Source: Streptococcus pseudopneumoniae ATCC BAA-960 = CCUG 49455
GTDB lineage: Bacteria > Bacillota > Bacilli > Lactobacillales > Streptococcaceae
Direction: 5' to 3'
NCBI RefSeq assembly: GCF_002087075.1
Contig: NZ_MWSM01000031.1
Location: 1 to 33,065, forward strand
Length of the DNA: 33,065 bases
Position numbers and translations under genes: made by a program
Shown here: positions 24,543 through 32,994 of the stretch, one piece after another
Position numbering within the stretch: position 1 is the first letter of the stretch
Layout: each line of letters begins with the position of its first letter
The notes under the pieces: generated by a model
Database searches by the model: none
Told to the model about the DNA's origin: nothing
Seen by the model: only the letters and a program-made list of their open reading frames with translations

Positions 24543-25559
24543 TTAAAAATTTACCTCCATATTTTGATACATGGGCATGAGCATTGCCGCATAAAGTAAA
24601 ACGATAATCAGTGCTACAAAGATAAAAACCAGTGGCTGCACCAAATTCATGGTGCGGTTGACTCGGGTAAAAAAGGCTTCCCAAGTTTTTTCAGCATAGA
24701 TTTCCAACTCACTCCCCAGCTTAGACTTGACTTCCCCATACTCGATGATGAGACTCAACTCCTTTTTAAAGAAAGGATAGGTTCCTATAGTTTGAGAAAA
24801 TTCTCGACCATTTTGGAGAGAATGAGCCAAATCTTGACCGATTTCTTTAAAGAACTGGGAACCTTGTTCCTGCATCATTTGAAAAATCTGCGTCAACTCC
24901 ATTCCCTGTGAAATCATATTCCCCCATTCACGTGCATAATAGGCTGTCAAATAGGTCTGCACAAAGATTCCAATAAAGGGAAGGCGCGCTAAGATAGAAA
25001 AGACGCGCATCTTAGAACTTCTTTTATAAAAAGTTAGTGCTAAAAGGACACCTACTGAAACAAAAACTATCATTCCTAGAAAGATTTGTGGCAGATTACC
25101 GATAATTTGGGTGGCAATATTGCTACTATCCAGTTGTGGGAGCAGGTAATTCCGTAACCCCAGCATAATTAAGAGAAGAAAACCCAGCAAAATCAAGGGA
25201 TAGGTCGCTACTTCAATCAATTTTTTCTTGACCTTAGCCAGATTGTCCAGATATTCTTCTATCTTTCCCAAACTCAGGTGGAGATTGCCATGAACTTCAG
25301 CTAGGGATAACTGGGTGACAATGGCACTTGAACATCCCAAACTTTCCATCATTTCTGAGAATGATTTCCCCTGAGACAAGCCCACACGCATCTGGGTCAC
25401 ACACTGCCTGTCCAACAAAGCACTCCTATCTAAAAAGGAGATGGTCTCCACCAGATGAAAACCGCTAGAAAAGAGATTGTTAAATAGGGTGATGATATTT
25501 TTTTGCTTAGCTGTAGCTAATTTTTTCCGTCTCAGCCTGAAGACTTGTGATATGTCCAT
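24543..25559 (-). CDS. comGB: Competence pilus inner-membrane platform protein ComGB (CglB)
   Basis: A 338-residue polytopic platform protein of the GspF family, the membrane partner of the ComGA ATPase. It has two GspF-type repeats with membrane segments near LILLGFLLLIMLGLRNYLLP and FLGMIVFVSVGVLLALTF, and a C-terminal span (LVFIFVALIIVLLYAAMLM). I start at the ATG at 25559 (MDISQVFRLRRKKLATAKQK), which overlaps comGA by about 50 bases; an ATG nine codons earlier and one 25 codons earlier are also in frame, and none has a strong ribosome site, so the start is uncertain. Confidence 0.9.
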   Translation of the reverse strand: MDISQVFRLRRKKLATAKQKNIITLFNNLFSSGFHLVETISFLDRSALLDRQCVTQMRVGLSQGKSFSEMMESLGCSSAIVTQLSLAEVHGNLHLSLGKIEEYLDNLAKVKKKLIEVATYPLILLGFLLLIMLGLRNYLLPQLDSSNIATQIIGNLPQIFLGMIVFVSVGVLLALTFYKRSSKMRVFSILARLPFIGIFVQTYLTAYYAREWGNMISQGMELTQIFQMMQEQGSQFFKEIGQDLAHSLQNGREFSQTIGTYPFFKKELSLIIEYGEVKSKLGSELEIYAEKTWEAFFTRVNRTMNLVQPLVFIFVALIIVLLYAAMLMPMYQNMEVNF

Positions 25560-26448
25560 CTTTAAGAAGCTGGTCAATTTGCTCATTCCACTTGGCTGCT
25601 TGGTGTTCTTGATAATCTCTGCTTGCAAAGTCAACGATTCCTCCTCCCCCGATTAATCTCTGGTAGCAGACTCCTTGCAGAACAACTGCCAATTCTTCTT
25701 CACTCACACCCAACTCCAGCAGACGCTCATAAACACCTCGGATACTCTTGGCGTGAATGGTTGAAAAAACTGTTGCACCTGTCAAACTAGCTCTGACCAC
25801 TGCACGCGCCGTCTCGCTGTCCCGAATTTCTCCGATAATCAAGAGATCTGGTCGATGACGCAAGGAAAGTTTGATTAGATTTTCATAGGTTAGGCCGATT
25901 GCTTCGTTCAACTGCAACTGAAGCATGTCGTCCTGCTTGATTTCGACAGGATCTTCGATGGACATAACTTGCTGTCCTTTAAAGAGTGACTTGGACAATT
26001 CATGCATCAGGGTCGTCTTACCACTCCCAACCGGGCCAGCAAAAAGATAGAGTCCCCGTTGCCTGTACTGCTTGCCTAATTCTTCAATATCCTGAAACCA
26101 AAAATGCAAGTCCTGCTCTTCATCGTGCAACAAGCGAATGACTAAACTCTCATGCCCTCGATAATCGCCTACGGTAGATAAACGTAGGGACGCCATCTTC
26201 TGGTCATATTCATAGTCACAGGAACCGAGTTGACTACGTCGCTTTTCTCCCACATTCATACCCGCCACAAACTTAAAGTGACTGATGACGGCCGCAAATT
26301 TTTCGAAGTTATAACAGCCAATTTTACAGCGCTCGTCTCCTACCCTCATATGAAGCTCATAGGCATCTAACTTAGGGACAAAATAAATATCTTGCGCTCC
26401 TTTTTTCCGGGCCGAACGAATGATTTCTTGTGCAATTTCTTGAACCAT
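25507..26448 (-). CDS. comGA: Competence pilus assembly ATPase ComGA (CglA)
   Basis: A 313-residue hexameric secretion ATPase of the PilB/GspE family that powers assembly of the transformation pilus. Walker A is GPVGSGKTT (138-146); Asp-box IEDPVE (about 165-170), Walker B LLIIGEIRD and the His-box VFSTIHAKS follow in the expected order. I start at the ATG at 26448 (MVQEIAQEII), with AGGAGGT just upstream; the frame remains open for 20 codons but that region contains the cin-box. It is the first gene of the seven-gene comG operon. Confidence 0.95.
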   Translation of the reverse strand: MVQEIAQEIIRSARKKGAQDIYFVPKLDAYELHMRVGDERCKIGCYNFEKFAAVISHFKFVAGMNVGEKRRSQLGSCDYEYDQKMASLRLSTVGDYRGHESLVIRLLHDEEQDLHFWFQDIEELGKQYRQRGLYLFAGPVGSGKTTLMHELSKSLFKGQQVMSIEDPVEIKQDDMLQLQLNEAIGLTYENLIKLSLRHRPDLLIIGEIRDSETARAVVRASLTGATVFSTIHAKSIRGVYERLLELGVSEEELAVVLQGVCYQRLIGGGGIVDFASRDYQEHQAAKWNEQIDQLLKDGHITSLQAETEKISYS

Positions 26449-26468
26449 ACCTACCTCCTCACCTATAC

Positions 26469-26476
26469 TATTCGCA
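26469..26476 (-). promoter_or_regulatory. ComX (SigX) cin-box of the comG operon
   Basis: TGCGAATA on the minus strand matches the late-competence cin-box (TACGAATA, TGCGAATA common). It lies 21 bases before the comGA ATG and no SigA-type -35/-10 pair is needed, so the operon should be switched on by the alternative sigma factor ComX. Confidence 0.88.
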
Positions 26477-26492
26477 AAGATTTGGAAAAAAT

Positions 26493-26517
26493 AAAAAAGC
26501 AACTCCAAAAAGTTACT
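26493..26517 (-). terminator. Terminator of the DUF1033 gene
   Basis: AGCAACT (26498-26504) pairs with AGTTACT (26511-26517), 7 bp with one G-U, followed on the minus strand by six T residues. It insulates the comG promoter from the gene upstream. Confidence 0.75.
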
Positions 26518-26523
26518 TTTTCT

Positions 26524-26895
26524 CTATTTTACTTTCATACGGCAAGAACGGTGCCTTTCCTTACCTGTTTGTTTTTCATAGCCTGGACGTAGTTTTTCAT
26601 CTGGAATAACCTGCTCATCCTGTAAAAGAGCCAAAGAATGGTATTGTTGTAAATACTCATCACATTCATCACACCAGCGTTGATCTTCCGGGTCCCAAAA
26701 AATGGTCATCAAGTCCCTTCTACTTTTATAAAGAGGGGATTCTTGTTCCAATCTAAACCAGCAAGTCTTGTAGTATTTGAGAGCATCATAATACTGGTCA
26801 AATTTCTTACTTGCTACAATATCTTCTTCCCAACCTTCTAAGAACCACCAGGGTTCAAAATCTCCGTACATTTCTATAACACGATACATATTCAT
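26524..26895 (-). CDS. DUF1033 family protein
   Basis: A 123-residue protein matching, by recognition, the streptococcal/lactococcal DUF1033 family. The start MYRVIEMYGDFEPWWFLEGWEEDI is rich in aromatics, and the family name covers proteins of unknown function usually found next to comG. There is no signal peptide or membrane span. Cysteines occur at CWF and at CDECDEYL, possibly a metal site, but this is a guess. The ATG at 26895 has AAAGGA four bases upstream; an ATG two codons later gives the commonly annotated start. It is transcribed toward comG but is separated from it by a terminator and the cin-box. Confidence 0.8.
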   Translation of the reverse strand: MNMYRVIEMYGDFEPWWFLEGWEEDIVASKKFDQYYDALKYYKTCWFRLEQESPLYKSRRDLMTIFWDPEDQRWCDECDEYLQQYHSLALLQDEQVIPDEKLRPGYEKQTGKERHRSCRMKVK

Positions 26896-26972
26896 TCATT
26901 CCTTTGTACCATATATTATAACCAATTCCGCTAAACAAGGAAAGAAATATGCTCATTTCTTAATTTCTTGAT

Positions 26973-27001
26973 AAAAAATCCAGCCATCTGATGGATGACT
27001 G
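26973..27001 (-). terminator. Terminator of the zinc alcohol dehydrogenase gene
   Basis: An 8-bp stem with one G-U pair (CAGCCATC 26981-26988 with GATGACTG 26994-27001) is followed on the minus strand by ATTTTTT. Confidence 0.8.
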
Positions 27002-27010
27002 AATTTCTAT

Positions 27011-28051
27011 TTAAGCTTCTGAAATATCGTTTTCGATAATAACCTTAATGGCATGGTGGTCTGCTGCCTTACTGAAAACTTCATAGGCTTTTTCAATTTC
27101 ACTGAGTTTGAAATAGTGAGTTACCAATTTTTCTGGTTCAATCTTATGACTTTCAAGTGCTTTCAACAATTGTGGAGTTGTATTTGTAGATACCAAACCA
27201 GTTGTTACATTGATGTTGCGAATCCAAAGTTTGTCCAAATCGAATTCAACTGGTTGACCATGTACACCACAGTTGGCAACTGTTCCGTCTACACCGATAA
27301 TCTTTTGACAGAAATCAAATGTTACAGGAATACCAACAGCTTCGATAGCGACATCCACACCACGACCATCTGTCAAATCATAAATTTCTTTAATGGCTTT
27401 TTCAGGATCTGAAGAATTAACCTTATGAGTCGCACCGAATGATAGGGCAGTTTCCAAGCGGTTATCATCTAGGTCTACCATAATCAATTGAGCTGTCAAA
27501 AGTGCAGCCAATCCAACTGGTCCTGAACCAATAATAGCTACGCTACAACCAGGTTCCACTTCCCCTTTTAAGACACCAATTTCATATCCAGTAGGCAGAA
27601 TGTCTGATAGCATAACCAAGGATTCATCTGACAAGTCTTCTGGAGTATGGTAAAGAGTGTTATCTGCATGAGGGACACGTAGATACTCAGCCTGCATACC
27701 ATCAATCAAGTGACCAAAAATCCAGCCCCCTTCGTCTTCACAGTGGGCATAAATTCCTTTTTTACAGTAGTAGCATTTACCACAGGCACAGACACAAGAA
27801 ATCAAGACCTTGTCGCCTTTTTTGAAGTTAGAAACTCCTTCTCCAACTTCTTCAACAATCCCAATCCCTTCGTGACCAAGAATGGTACCACTTTGGCAAG
27901 CAGGAACATCCCCTTTGATAATATGGAGGTCTGTTCCACAAATAGTGGTTTTTACGATACGCACAATAGCGTCTGTTGGCTTACGAATCACTGGTTTGTC
28001 AACGTCAACAAAAGAAGCAAGTCCTGGTTTAACATAAGTATAGGCTTTCAT
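27011..28051 (-). CDS. Zinc-dependent alcohol dehydrogenase with an internal deletion
   Basis: A 346-residue medium-chain dehydrogenase. Catalytic zinc ligands are visible (Cys38, His60, Glu61 in GHEG), and the structural zinc site is complete (Cys90, 93, 96, 104). The NAD-binding GSGPVG (175-180) is present, but only eight residues separate it from the second strand LIMVDLDD (189-196). The family normally has about 14, and the pneumococcal orthologue I recall is 352 residues with FYSPAK at this point, so six residues appear lost in frame. The next conserved parts (GRGVDVAIEAVGIP, WIRNINVTTG) are normal. The loss shortens the turn after helix A in the Rossmann fold, and may weaken cofactor binding. 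It is a one-gene unit with a good ribosome site (GGAGGAG). The substrate is not inferred. Confidence 0.88.
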   Translation of the reverse strand: MKAYTYVKPGLASFVDVDKPVIRKPTDAIVRIVKTTICGTDLHIIKGDVPACQSGTILGHEGIGIVEEVGEGVSNFKKGDKVLISCVCACGKCYYCKKGIYAHCEDEGGWIFGHLIDGMQAEYLRVPHADNTLYHTPEDLSDESLVMLSDILPTGYEIGVLKGEVEPGCSVAIIGSGPVGLAALLTAQLIMVDLDDNRLETALSFGATHKVNSSDPEKAIKEIYDLTDGRGVDVAIEAVGIPVTFDFCQKIIGVDGTVANCGVHGQPVEFDLDKLWIRNINVTTGLVSTNTTPQLLKALESHKIEPEKLVTHYFKLSEIEKAYEVFSKAADHHAIKVIIENDISEA

Positions 28052-28081
28052 AAAGCACTCCTCCGTTTTTTAAATGTACTA

Positions 28082-28109
28082 TTTATAATATAATTGCAAG
28101 CCTTTTCAA
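28082..28109 (-). promoter_or_regulatory. Promoter of the zinc alcohol dehydrogenase gene
   Basis: On the minus strand, TTGAAA (28104-28109) and TATAAA (28082-28087) are 16 bases apart, about 30 bases before the ATG. By eye only. Confidence 0.5.
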
Positions 28110-28174
28110 TTGGCTCTTTAGGTATTTTTGTGATATTTTTAACTTTTTTATTTACCGGTAAAGCAATGTAGATA

Positions 28175-28204
28175 AAAAAGCAGAAGCTAGCCTCTAACTT
28201 CTGC
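28175..28204 (-). terminator. Terminator after the small ORF pair
   Basis: GCAGAAG (28180-28186) pairs with CTTCTGC (28198-28204), followed on the minus strand by six T residues. It shows that the small ORFs upstream are transcribed as a unit ending here. Confidence 0.8.
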
Positions 28205-28212
28205 CTTCTCTC

Positions 28213-28410
28213 TTATGACTCATCTCCAATTTTTCTGATACCTGCAACAAAAATCGAAGATAATAATAATTGGGTAACACTCAACTGATCAAATCCAAAA
28301 ATGTAATGTGCTAGCAAATGAAATAAGAAAACAAACAAAAACAAAGATAATAAAATCTTACACATAGATTTAAGCCCAGAAATTAATCCGTCCATTATTT
28401 GGATATACAT
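28213..28410 (-). CDS. Small two-span membrane protein, immunity-like
   Basis: A hydrophobic protein of about 65 residues (from MYIQIMDGLISGLKSMCK). Two membrane segments are clear: LLSLFLFVFLFHLLAHYIF and LLLSSIFVAGI, joined by a short loop, with a charged C-terminus (RKIGDES). Possible starts lie at 28422, 28410 and 28395; none has an obvious ribosome site. It overlaps the end of the upstream small ORF, so the two are probably co-expressed. Small membrane proteins encoded just after a cationic peptide often act as immunity proteins, but I find no family match, so this is inference from arrangement only. Confidence 0.5.
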   Translation of the reverse strand: MYIQIMDGLISGLKSMCKILLSLFLFVFLFHLLAHYIFGFDQLSVTQLLLSSIFVAGIRKIGDES

Positions 28411-28609
28411 CCCTAGCATCAACCCATTGAGCTACCGCATAACCTACATTGTAGAAAATGTTAATATAATCAAATATACGTTCAAGAAGTTCAGCTAACC
28501 GATTGCTATAAATGCCTAAACGAATAGCAGCTTTTTTAGCTACCCTACTTAAAGTAGCTTTAGCAACTGCCAATCCTTTTTTCTTTACCAAATTACCAAT
28601 GCCTGCCAC
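28370..28609 (-). CDS. Small cationic protein, unrecognised, possibly frameshifted at its start
   Basis: A 79-residue protein from a GTG at 28609, with an N-terminal half rich in K, R, A and G (GIGNLVKKKGLAVAKATLSRVAKKAAIRLG) and a second half that is amphipathic and aromatic (ERIFDYINIFYNVGYAVAQW). The same frame is open upstream through KKFKKVENLIATAISGGVAG, but the only nearby ATG (28652-28654) is one base out of frame because of an A6 run (28646-28651). Removing one A would give a 97-residue protein starting MKKFKKVENLIATAISGG. So either the protein begins at the GTG without a ribosome site, or the gene carries a phase-shift at its start. Overall composition recalls bacteriocins or the C-terminal toxin domain of larger proteins. 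Confidence 0.45.
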   Translation of the reverse strand: MAGIGNLVKKKGLAVAKATLSRVAKKAAIRLGIYSNRLAELLERIFDYINIFYNVGYAVAQWVDARDVYPNNGRINFWA

Positions 28610-28693
28610 ACCACCGGAAATAGCAGTAGCAATTAGATTTTCTACTTTTTTAAACTTTTTTCATTTTTTCAAGTACAGTTTTTCAAATTATAG

Positions 28694-28722
28694 TAAAAAG
28701 AGCCAGAATTATACTGACTCTT
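28694..28722 (-). terminator. Terminator of the deaminase gene
   Basis: AGAGCCAG (28699-28706) pairs with CTGACTCT (28714-28721), 8 bp with one G-U and a 7-base loop, followed on the minus strand by five T residues. It ends the gltX-deaminase unit just after the stop at 28723. Confidence 0.82.
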
Positions 28723-29157
28723 CTATTGATTATTAAACTTAGAAGCACGTTCTTCTCCCCACCAATAGGGCATTAGTTCTGCGACTTTAACTGTTTTTCT
28801 TGTATCATAGTCCATCATGACTTCTGCATCTTTATTTTCAGCGTTCAACTCCAAGAGAAATTCTCTGCAAGCTCCACAGGGCATTCCTGAACTTCCACCA
28901 TAAGGTGCTTTATCTCGAAAGGCTAATACTTTTTTAACCTTAGTTTGTCCTGAAAATTGGTACATATTGAAGAGGGCCGCCCGTTCTGCACAGAGATGGA
29001 AAACACCACAGGTTCCCTCCATACAGAAACCTGTAAATATTTGTCCATCTTCTGCTTCTACTGCAGCTACAACATGATTGGCATAAACAAAGTCTGATAC
29101 TTCATGTGGATTGTATAGTTTCTGTGCTTCTTCGTACATCTTTTCCCAGATGTCCAT
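28723..29157 (-). CDS. Cytidine/blasticidin-type deaminase-like protein
   Basis: A 144-residue zinc deaminase of the cytidine deaminase superfamily. The active-site motifs are CAERAAL (Cys56 as zinc ligand, Glu58 as proton shuttle) and PCGACREFL (Cys94 and Cys97 as zinc ligands). The substrate-loop FTGFCMEGTCGVFHLCAE contains extra cysteines and a small-residue-rich stretch, and the C-terminal tail (ELMPYWWGEERASKF) differs from classical Cdd. Family members of this type are near homotetrameric cytidine deaminases, and the substrate here is not certain. It follows gltX by 13 bases, so is co-transcribed, and has its own terminator. Confidence 0.85.
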   Translation of the reverse strand: MDIWEKMYEEAQKLYNPHEVSDFVYANHVVAAVEAEDGQIFTGFCMEGTCGVFHLCAERAALFNMYQFSGQTKVKKVLAFRDKAPYGGSSGMPCGACREFLLELNAENKDAEVMMDYDTRKTVKVAELMPYWWGEERASKFNNQ

Positions 29158-29170
29158 TATTGTCCCCTTC

Positions 29171-30631
29171 TTACTTAGAGATTTCCTTTAACATATTTTC
29201 GATATGCTGGATTGATTTTTCACGTCCAAGCAAGAAAATTGTATCTGGTAATTCTGGTCCATGCATTTCACCTGAAACTGCGATACGAATAGGCATGAAA
29301 AGATTTTTCCCTTTAATACCTGTTTCCTTTTGGACTGCTTTAATTTGTGGAAAGATATTCTCTGTCACGAATTCATCATCTGTCATCACTTCGAGTTTTG
29401 CTTTGAAGGCTTCAAGAACTGTTGGGACTGTTTCACCTGCCATGACTTCTTTCTCAGCCTCAGTTAATTCTGGGAAGTCTGAGAAGAAGAGGTCTGTCAA
29501 TGGGATAATCTCATCTACTGATTTCATTTGTGGTTTATAGAGCTCAACTAATTTTTCAGCCTTGTCAGTCAATCGACCTGCTTCTTCTAGGAATGGTTTT
29601 GCCATTTCAAAGATAGTTTCTAGGTCTGCATTCTTGATATAATCATTGCTCATCCAGTCTAGTTTTTTCTGGTCAAAGGCTGCTGGAGACTTGCTGAGGC
29701 GGTTTTCATCGAAAAGTTTAATCAATTCTTCACGAGAGAAAATCTCATCTTCGCCACCTGGGTTCCAACCAAGAAGAGCAATAAAGTTAAAAACTGCTTC
29801 TGGAAGGTAGCCTTTCTTTCGGTAATCTTCGATAAATTGAAGTGTATTAGTATCACGTTTAGATAACTTCTTACCAGTCTCAGAGTTGATGATTAAGGTC
29901 ATGTGACCGAACTCTGGAGCTTCCCAACCAAGTGCTTCATAAACCATGAGCTGTTTTGGTGTATTAGCAATGTGGTCGTCTCCACGGATTACGTGAGAAA
30001 TTTGCATATCATGGTCATCGATGACAACGGCAAAGTTGTATGTTGGGTAACCGTCTTTCTTTTGGATAACCCAGTCACCACCGATATTGCCACCTTCAAA
30101 TTCAATATCACCTTTGACCATATCATGCCACTTGTAGATACCTGACTCATTGACAGCCAAACGAACCGTTGGGATGCTCCCTACTGCTTCACGTTCTGCT
30201 ATGTAAGCTGCTTTTTCTTCTTCACTCATACCAAGGTATTCGTTGATATAGCGAGGTGTTTCACCTGCTGCTTCTTGGCGTTCGCGTTCAGCTGCCAACT
30301 CTTCTTCTGTGACGTAAGATTTGTAGGCTTTTCCTTCAGCTAACAGTTGGTCGATGTATTTTTGATACAAGTCCAAACGCTCAGACTGGCGATAATTCTC
30401 ATGTGATTCTGGACTTTCATCCCAATCCATGCCTAACCAGCGAAGGTTTTCAAGTTGTGAACGTTCACCATCCTCGACATGGCGTTTACGGTCAGTATCT
30501 TCGATACGAATGAGAAATGTTCCACCATGATGGCGCGCATACAAGTAATTAAACAATGCTGTACGGGCATTCCCGATGTGTAGTAGTCCTGTTGGACTTG
30601 GTGCGTAACGTACGCGGATATCTTTTGACAT
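29171..30631 (-). CDS. gltX: Glutamyl-tRNA synthetase
   Basis: A 486-residue class I synthetase that charges tRNA-Glu (and, in organisms lacking GlnRS, mischarges tRNA-Gln for GatCAB). The HIGH region is [18 protein letters not shown] (11-28, HIGN at 18-21) and the KMSKS counterpart is KLSKRD (255-260). The rest ([30 protein letters not shown]) is typical. The ATG follows AGGAG. The gene is first in a two-gene unit with the deaminase, 13 bases downstream. Confidence 0.97.
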   Translation of the reverse strand: MSKDIRVRYAPSPTGLLHIGNARTALFNYLYARHHGGTFLIRIEDTDRKRHVEDGERSQLENLRWLGMDWDESPESHENYRQSERLDLYQKYIDQLLAEGKAYKSYVTEEELAAERERQEAAGETPRYINEYLGMSEEEKAAYIAEREAVGSIPTVRLAVNESGIYKWHDMVKGDIEFEGGNIGGDWVIQKKDGYPTYNFAVVIDDHDMQISHVIRGDDHIANTPKQLMVYEALGWEAPEFGHMTLIINSETGKKLSKRDTNTLQFIEDYRKKGYLPEAVFNFIALLGWNPGGEDEIFSREELIKLFDENRLSKSPAAFDQKKLDWMSNDYIKNADLETIFEMAKPFLEEAGRLTDKAEKLVELYKPQMKSVDEIIPLTDLFFSDFPELTEAEKEVMAGETVPTVLEAFKAKLEVMTDDEFVTENIFPQIKAVQKETGIKGKNLFMPIRIAVSGEMHGPELPDTIFLLGREKSIQHIENMLKEISK

Positions 30632-30677
30632 AGTTTCTCCTATAAAGTCTCTAGGCGTCTGCCTTTTTGCTCTCTAT

Positions 30678-30706
30678 ATTATATCACAAGTCTTGGCTGA
30701 GTCCAA
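30678..30706 (-). promoter_or_regulatory. gltX promoter
   Basis: On the minus strand, TTGGAC (30701-30706) and TATAAT (30678-30683) have a 17-base spacer, about 50 bases upstream of the gltX ATG. Confidence 0.8.
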
Positions 30707-30726
30707 TTTCTATGGATAAAGAGAGT

Positions 30727-30752
30727 AAAAAGAGTGGACAAACCACTCTTTT
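30727..30752 (-). terminator. pgi terminator
   Basis: A perfect 10-bp stem, AAAAGAGTGG (30728-30737) with CCACTCTTTT (30743-30752), loop of five. T-rich arms on both strands suggest it may act in both directions. Confidence 0.88.
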
Positions 30753-30761
30753 CTTCTATTA

Positions 30762-32111
30762 TTATAGACGTGCGTTAAGTTCTTTGCTCAATTCTTCAAA
30801 CCCTGGTTTTCCAAGAAGGGCGAACATGTTACGTTTGTAGGCTTCAACACCTGGTTGGTCAAATGGGTTGATAGCATTCAAGTAACCTGAAAGAGCGATA
30901 GCCAATTCGAAGAAGTAGATTGTATAACCAAGAGTGAAAGCGTCTTGCTCTGGAAGAGTCACGTACATGTTTGGTACATCACCGTCTGTGTGTGCAAGAA
31001 GAACACCGTCAGTTGCTTTTTTGTTTACAAAGTCAACGTCCTTTCCTTGAAGGTAACCAAGTCCGTCAAGGTCTTCTTCCAAAGTAGGAATAATCACATT
31101 TTTACGAGGTTTGTCAACACGAACAACTGTTTCAAACATGATACGAGTTCCTTCTTGGATAAATTGACCAAGTGAGTGCAAGTCAGTTGAGAAGTTGGCT
31201 GAAGTTGGGTAGATACCTTTTTGATCTTTTCCTTCTGATTCACCAGCCAATTGTTTCCACCACTCTGAGAAGTATTGAAGTGATGGCTCGTAGTTTACCA
31301 AGATCTCAGTTGCATAGCCTTTACGGTAAAGAATGTTACGAACTGCTGCGTATTGGTAAGCTTCGTTTTCAGAGATTTTATCTGAAGTGTAGTCTTTGCG
31401 AGCTGCATTCGCACCTTCCATAAGGGCTTTGATGTCAGCTCCTGATGCTGCGATTGGAAGCAAACCAACAGCTGTCAATACTGAGAAGCGTCCACCGATA
31501 TCATCTGGAACAACAAATGTTTCCCAACCGTTAGCGTCTGCTTCAACCTTAACAGCACCTTTTTGGCGGTCAGTTGTTGCATAGATACGTTTGTTGGCTT
31601 CTTCTTGACCGTATTTCTTAACCAAAAGTTCTTTGAAGACACGGAAAGCAATCGCTGGTTCAGTTGTTGTACCTGATTTAGAAATCACGTTTACTGAGAA
31701 ATCTTTATCAGCTACGTACTCTACCAAGTCAGCAAGGTAAGTAGATGAGATTGAGTTTCCTGCGTAAAGGATTTGTGGAGCCTTGCGTTCTTCTTTTGTT
31801 TGCAAGTTTGCAAAGTGGTGGTTCAAGAAGTCGATTGCTGCTTTGGCACCAAGGTAAGATCCACCGATACCGATCACAACTAAAACATCGCTGTCTGATT
31901 TGATTTGCTCAGCAGCTTTCAAGATACGGTCAAATTCTTCGCGGTCGTAGTTTTCAGGAAGGTCCAACCATCCCAAAAAGTCGCTACCAGCACCAGTTCC
32001 TTTACGAATCAATTCATCTGCTGCTGTTACTTGTGATTGCATGTATTCCACTTCATGTGGTGCAACAAATTTGTCTAAAACTTTTGAATAATCAAATTTA
32101 ATATGTGACAT
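30762..32111 (-). CDS. pgi: Glucose-6-phosphate isomerase
   Basis: A 449-residue isomerase that interconverts glucose-6-phosphate and fructose-6-phosphate at the head of glycolysis. [50 protein letters not shown] and [12 protein letters not shown] give the family signature and the catalytic Glu/Lys region. I start at the ATG at 32111 ([12 protein letters not shown]), with GGAGG nine bases upstream; the open frame continues 19 codons but that part is the promoter region. It has its own promoter and terminator. Codon bias suggests strong expression. Confidence 0.97.
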   Translation of the reverse strand: MSHIKFDYSKVLDKFVAPHEVEYMQSQVTAADELIRKGTGAGSDFLGWLDLPENYDREEFDRILKAAEQIKSDSDVLVVIGIGGSYLGAKAAIDFLNHHFANLQTKEERKAPQILYAGNSISSTYLADLVEYVADKDFSVNVISKSGTTTEPAIAFRVFKELLVKKYGQEEANKRIYATTDRQKGAVKVEADANGWETFVVPDDIGGRFSVLTAVGLLPIAASGADIKALMEGANAARKDYTSDKISENEAYQYAAVRNILYRKGYATEILVNYEPSLQYFSEWWKQLAGESEGKDQKGIYPTSANFSTDLHSLGQFIQEGTRIMFETVVRVDKPRKNVIIPTLEEDLDGLGYLQGKDVDFVNKKATDGVLLAHTDGDVPNMYVTLPEQDAFTLGYTIYFFELAIALSGYLNAINPFDQPGVEAYKRNMFALLGKPGFEELSKELNARL

Positions 32112-32139
32112 GTTATTCCTCCAATATTTCTTCTTTTCT

Positions 32140-32168
32140 ATCATAACGCTTACCTTCGTTTTTTTCAA
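32140..32168 (-). promoter_or_regulatory. pgi promoter
   Basis: On the minus strand, TTGAAA (32163-32168) and TATGAT (32140-32145) have a 17-base spacer. Further upstream, CAAACGTTTG (32206-32215) is a perfect 10-bp palindrome that resembles a degenerate cre site. Confidence 0.65.
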
Positions 32169-32260
32169 GCTTTTTTGTCGAATTTCTCCAATTTTTATCA
32201 GAATTCAAACGTTTGCGTAAAAATGTCACATTCCAAAAATTTTGAAAAAATAAAAGAAAG

Positions 32261-32283
32261 AACGACTAGATGTTCCAGTCGTT
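32261..32283 (-). terminator. Terminator of the glutamine amidotransferase-like gene
   Basis: AACGACT (32261-32267) pairs with AGTCGTT (32277-32283), and the minus strand continues CTTTCTTTTATTTTTT. The stem's outer end overlaps the stop codon of the gene. Confidence 0.8.
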
Positions 32284-32971
32284 ACAGTTCATTCAATAAA
32301 TACTCAAATAATTCTAAATTACCATCTTCTTCATTAACCAGAAACTCTGGATGCCACTGCAAACCGATAATGCGGTGTTCGTCGATAGATTCAATCGCTT
32401 CAATGGTTTGATCTCTCGGATCAATAGCAGTTACACGGAAATTAGATGCCAATTCTTTGATACTCTGACGATGGACGGAATTGACCTGACTTTCTTTTCC
32501 AAATAGCTTGGCAACCACGCTTCCTTCCACTGTCTCAATAGAGTGAGATGTTCCGAAAGGTAGTCCTTGCCAGTGATCTTCGATTTCTTGATTGAGGGTT
32601 CCACCAAAGGCAACATTGACAAGTTGAACACCGCGACAGATTGCCATAATTGGTTTATTCTGACGGAGTGCTTCTTTCAAGAGTGCCAATTCAAATTCAT
32701 CACGGACCAGATTATAATCATCGCTCTCGATGGTCTTTTTCTCTCCATAAAACTGAGGATGAACATTTTGGCCTCCTGTCAAAATCAATTTGTCAATCAT
32801 TTCTACATAATCGCGTACAACTGACTCATCACCAACAGGAATGACTAGAGGGAGACCACCGACTTGACGAATGCTCTCTGCGAATCTACAAGATACAGAT
32901 GAATGAATGTTTTTGCCTTCTATGTCTACGGGACATAGATTTGCAGCAACTCCTACAACGGTTCTAGGCAT
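32282..32971 (-). CDS. Class I glutamine amidotransferase-like hydrolase (peptidase C26, PuuD-like)
   Basis: A 229-residue hydrolase of the gamma-glutamyl-GABA hydrolase (PuuD) type. The nucleophile elbow is AICRGVQLVNVAFGG with Cys112, and QWHPE supplies His207 and Glu209, completing a Cys-His-Glu triad. HPQFYG (71-76) and NSVHRQSI are also typical. These enzymes cut gamma-glutamyl amide bonds; the natural substrate in streptococci is not known, and no polyamine genes are adjacent. The ATG follows AAAGGAGAG. It is transcribed toward pgi, ending in a terminator, with a BOX element directly upstream. Confidence 0.9.
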   Translation of the reverse strand: MPRTVVGVAANLCPVDIEGKNIHSSVSCRFAESIRQVGGLPLVIPVGDESVVRDYVEMIDKLILTGGQNVHPQFYGEKKTIESDDYNLVRDEFELALLKEALRQNKPIMAICRGVQLVNVAFGGTLNQEIEDHWQGLPFGTSHSIETVEGSVVAKLFGKESQVNSVHRQSIKELASNFRVTAIDPRDQTIEAIESIDEHRIIGLQWHPEFLVNEEDGNLELFEYLLNEL

Positions 32972-32994
32972 GATGTCTCTCCTTTCGAATATTA

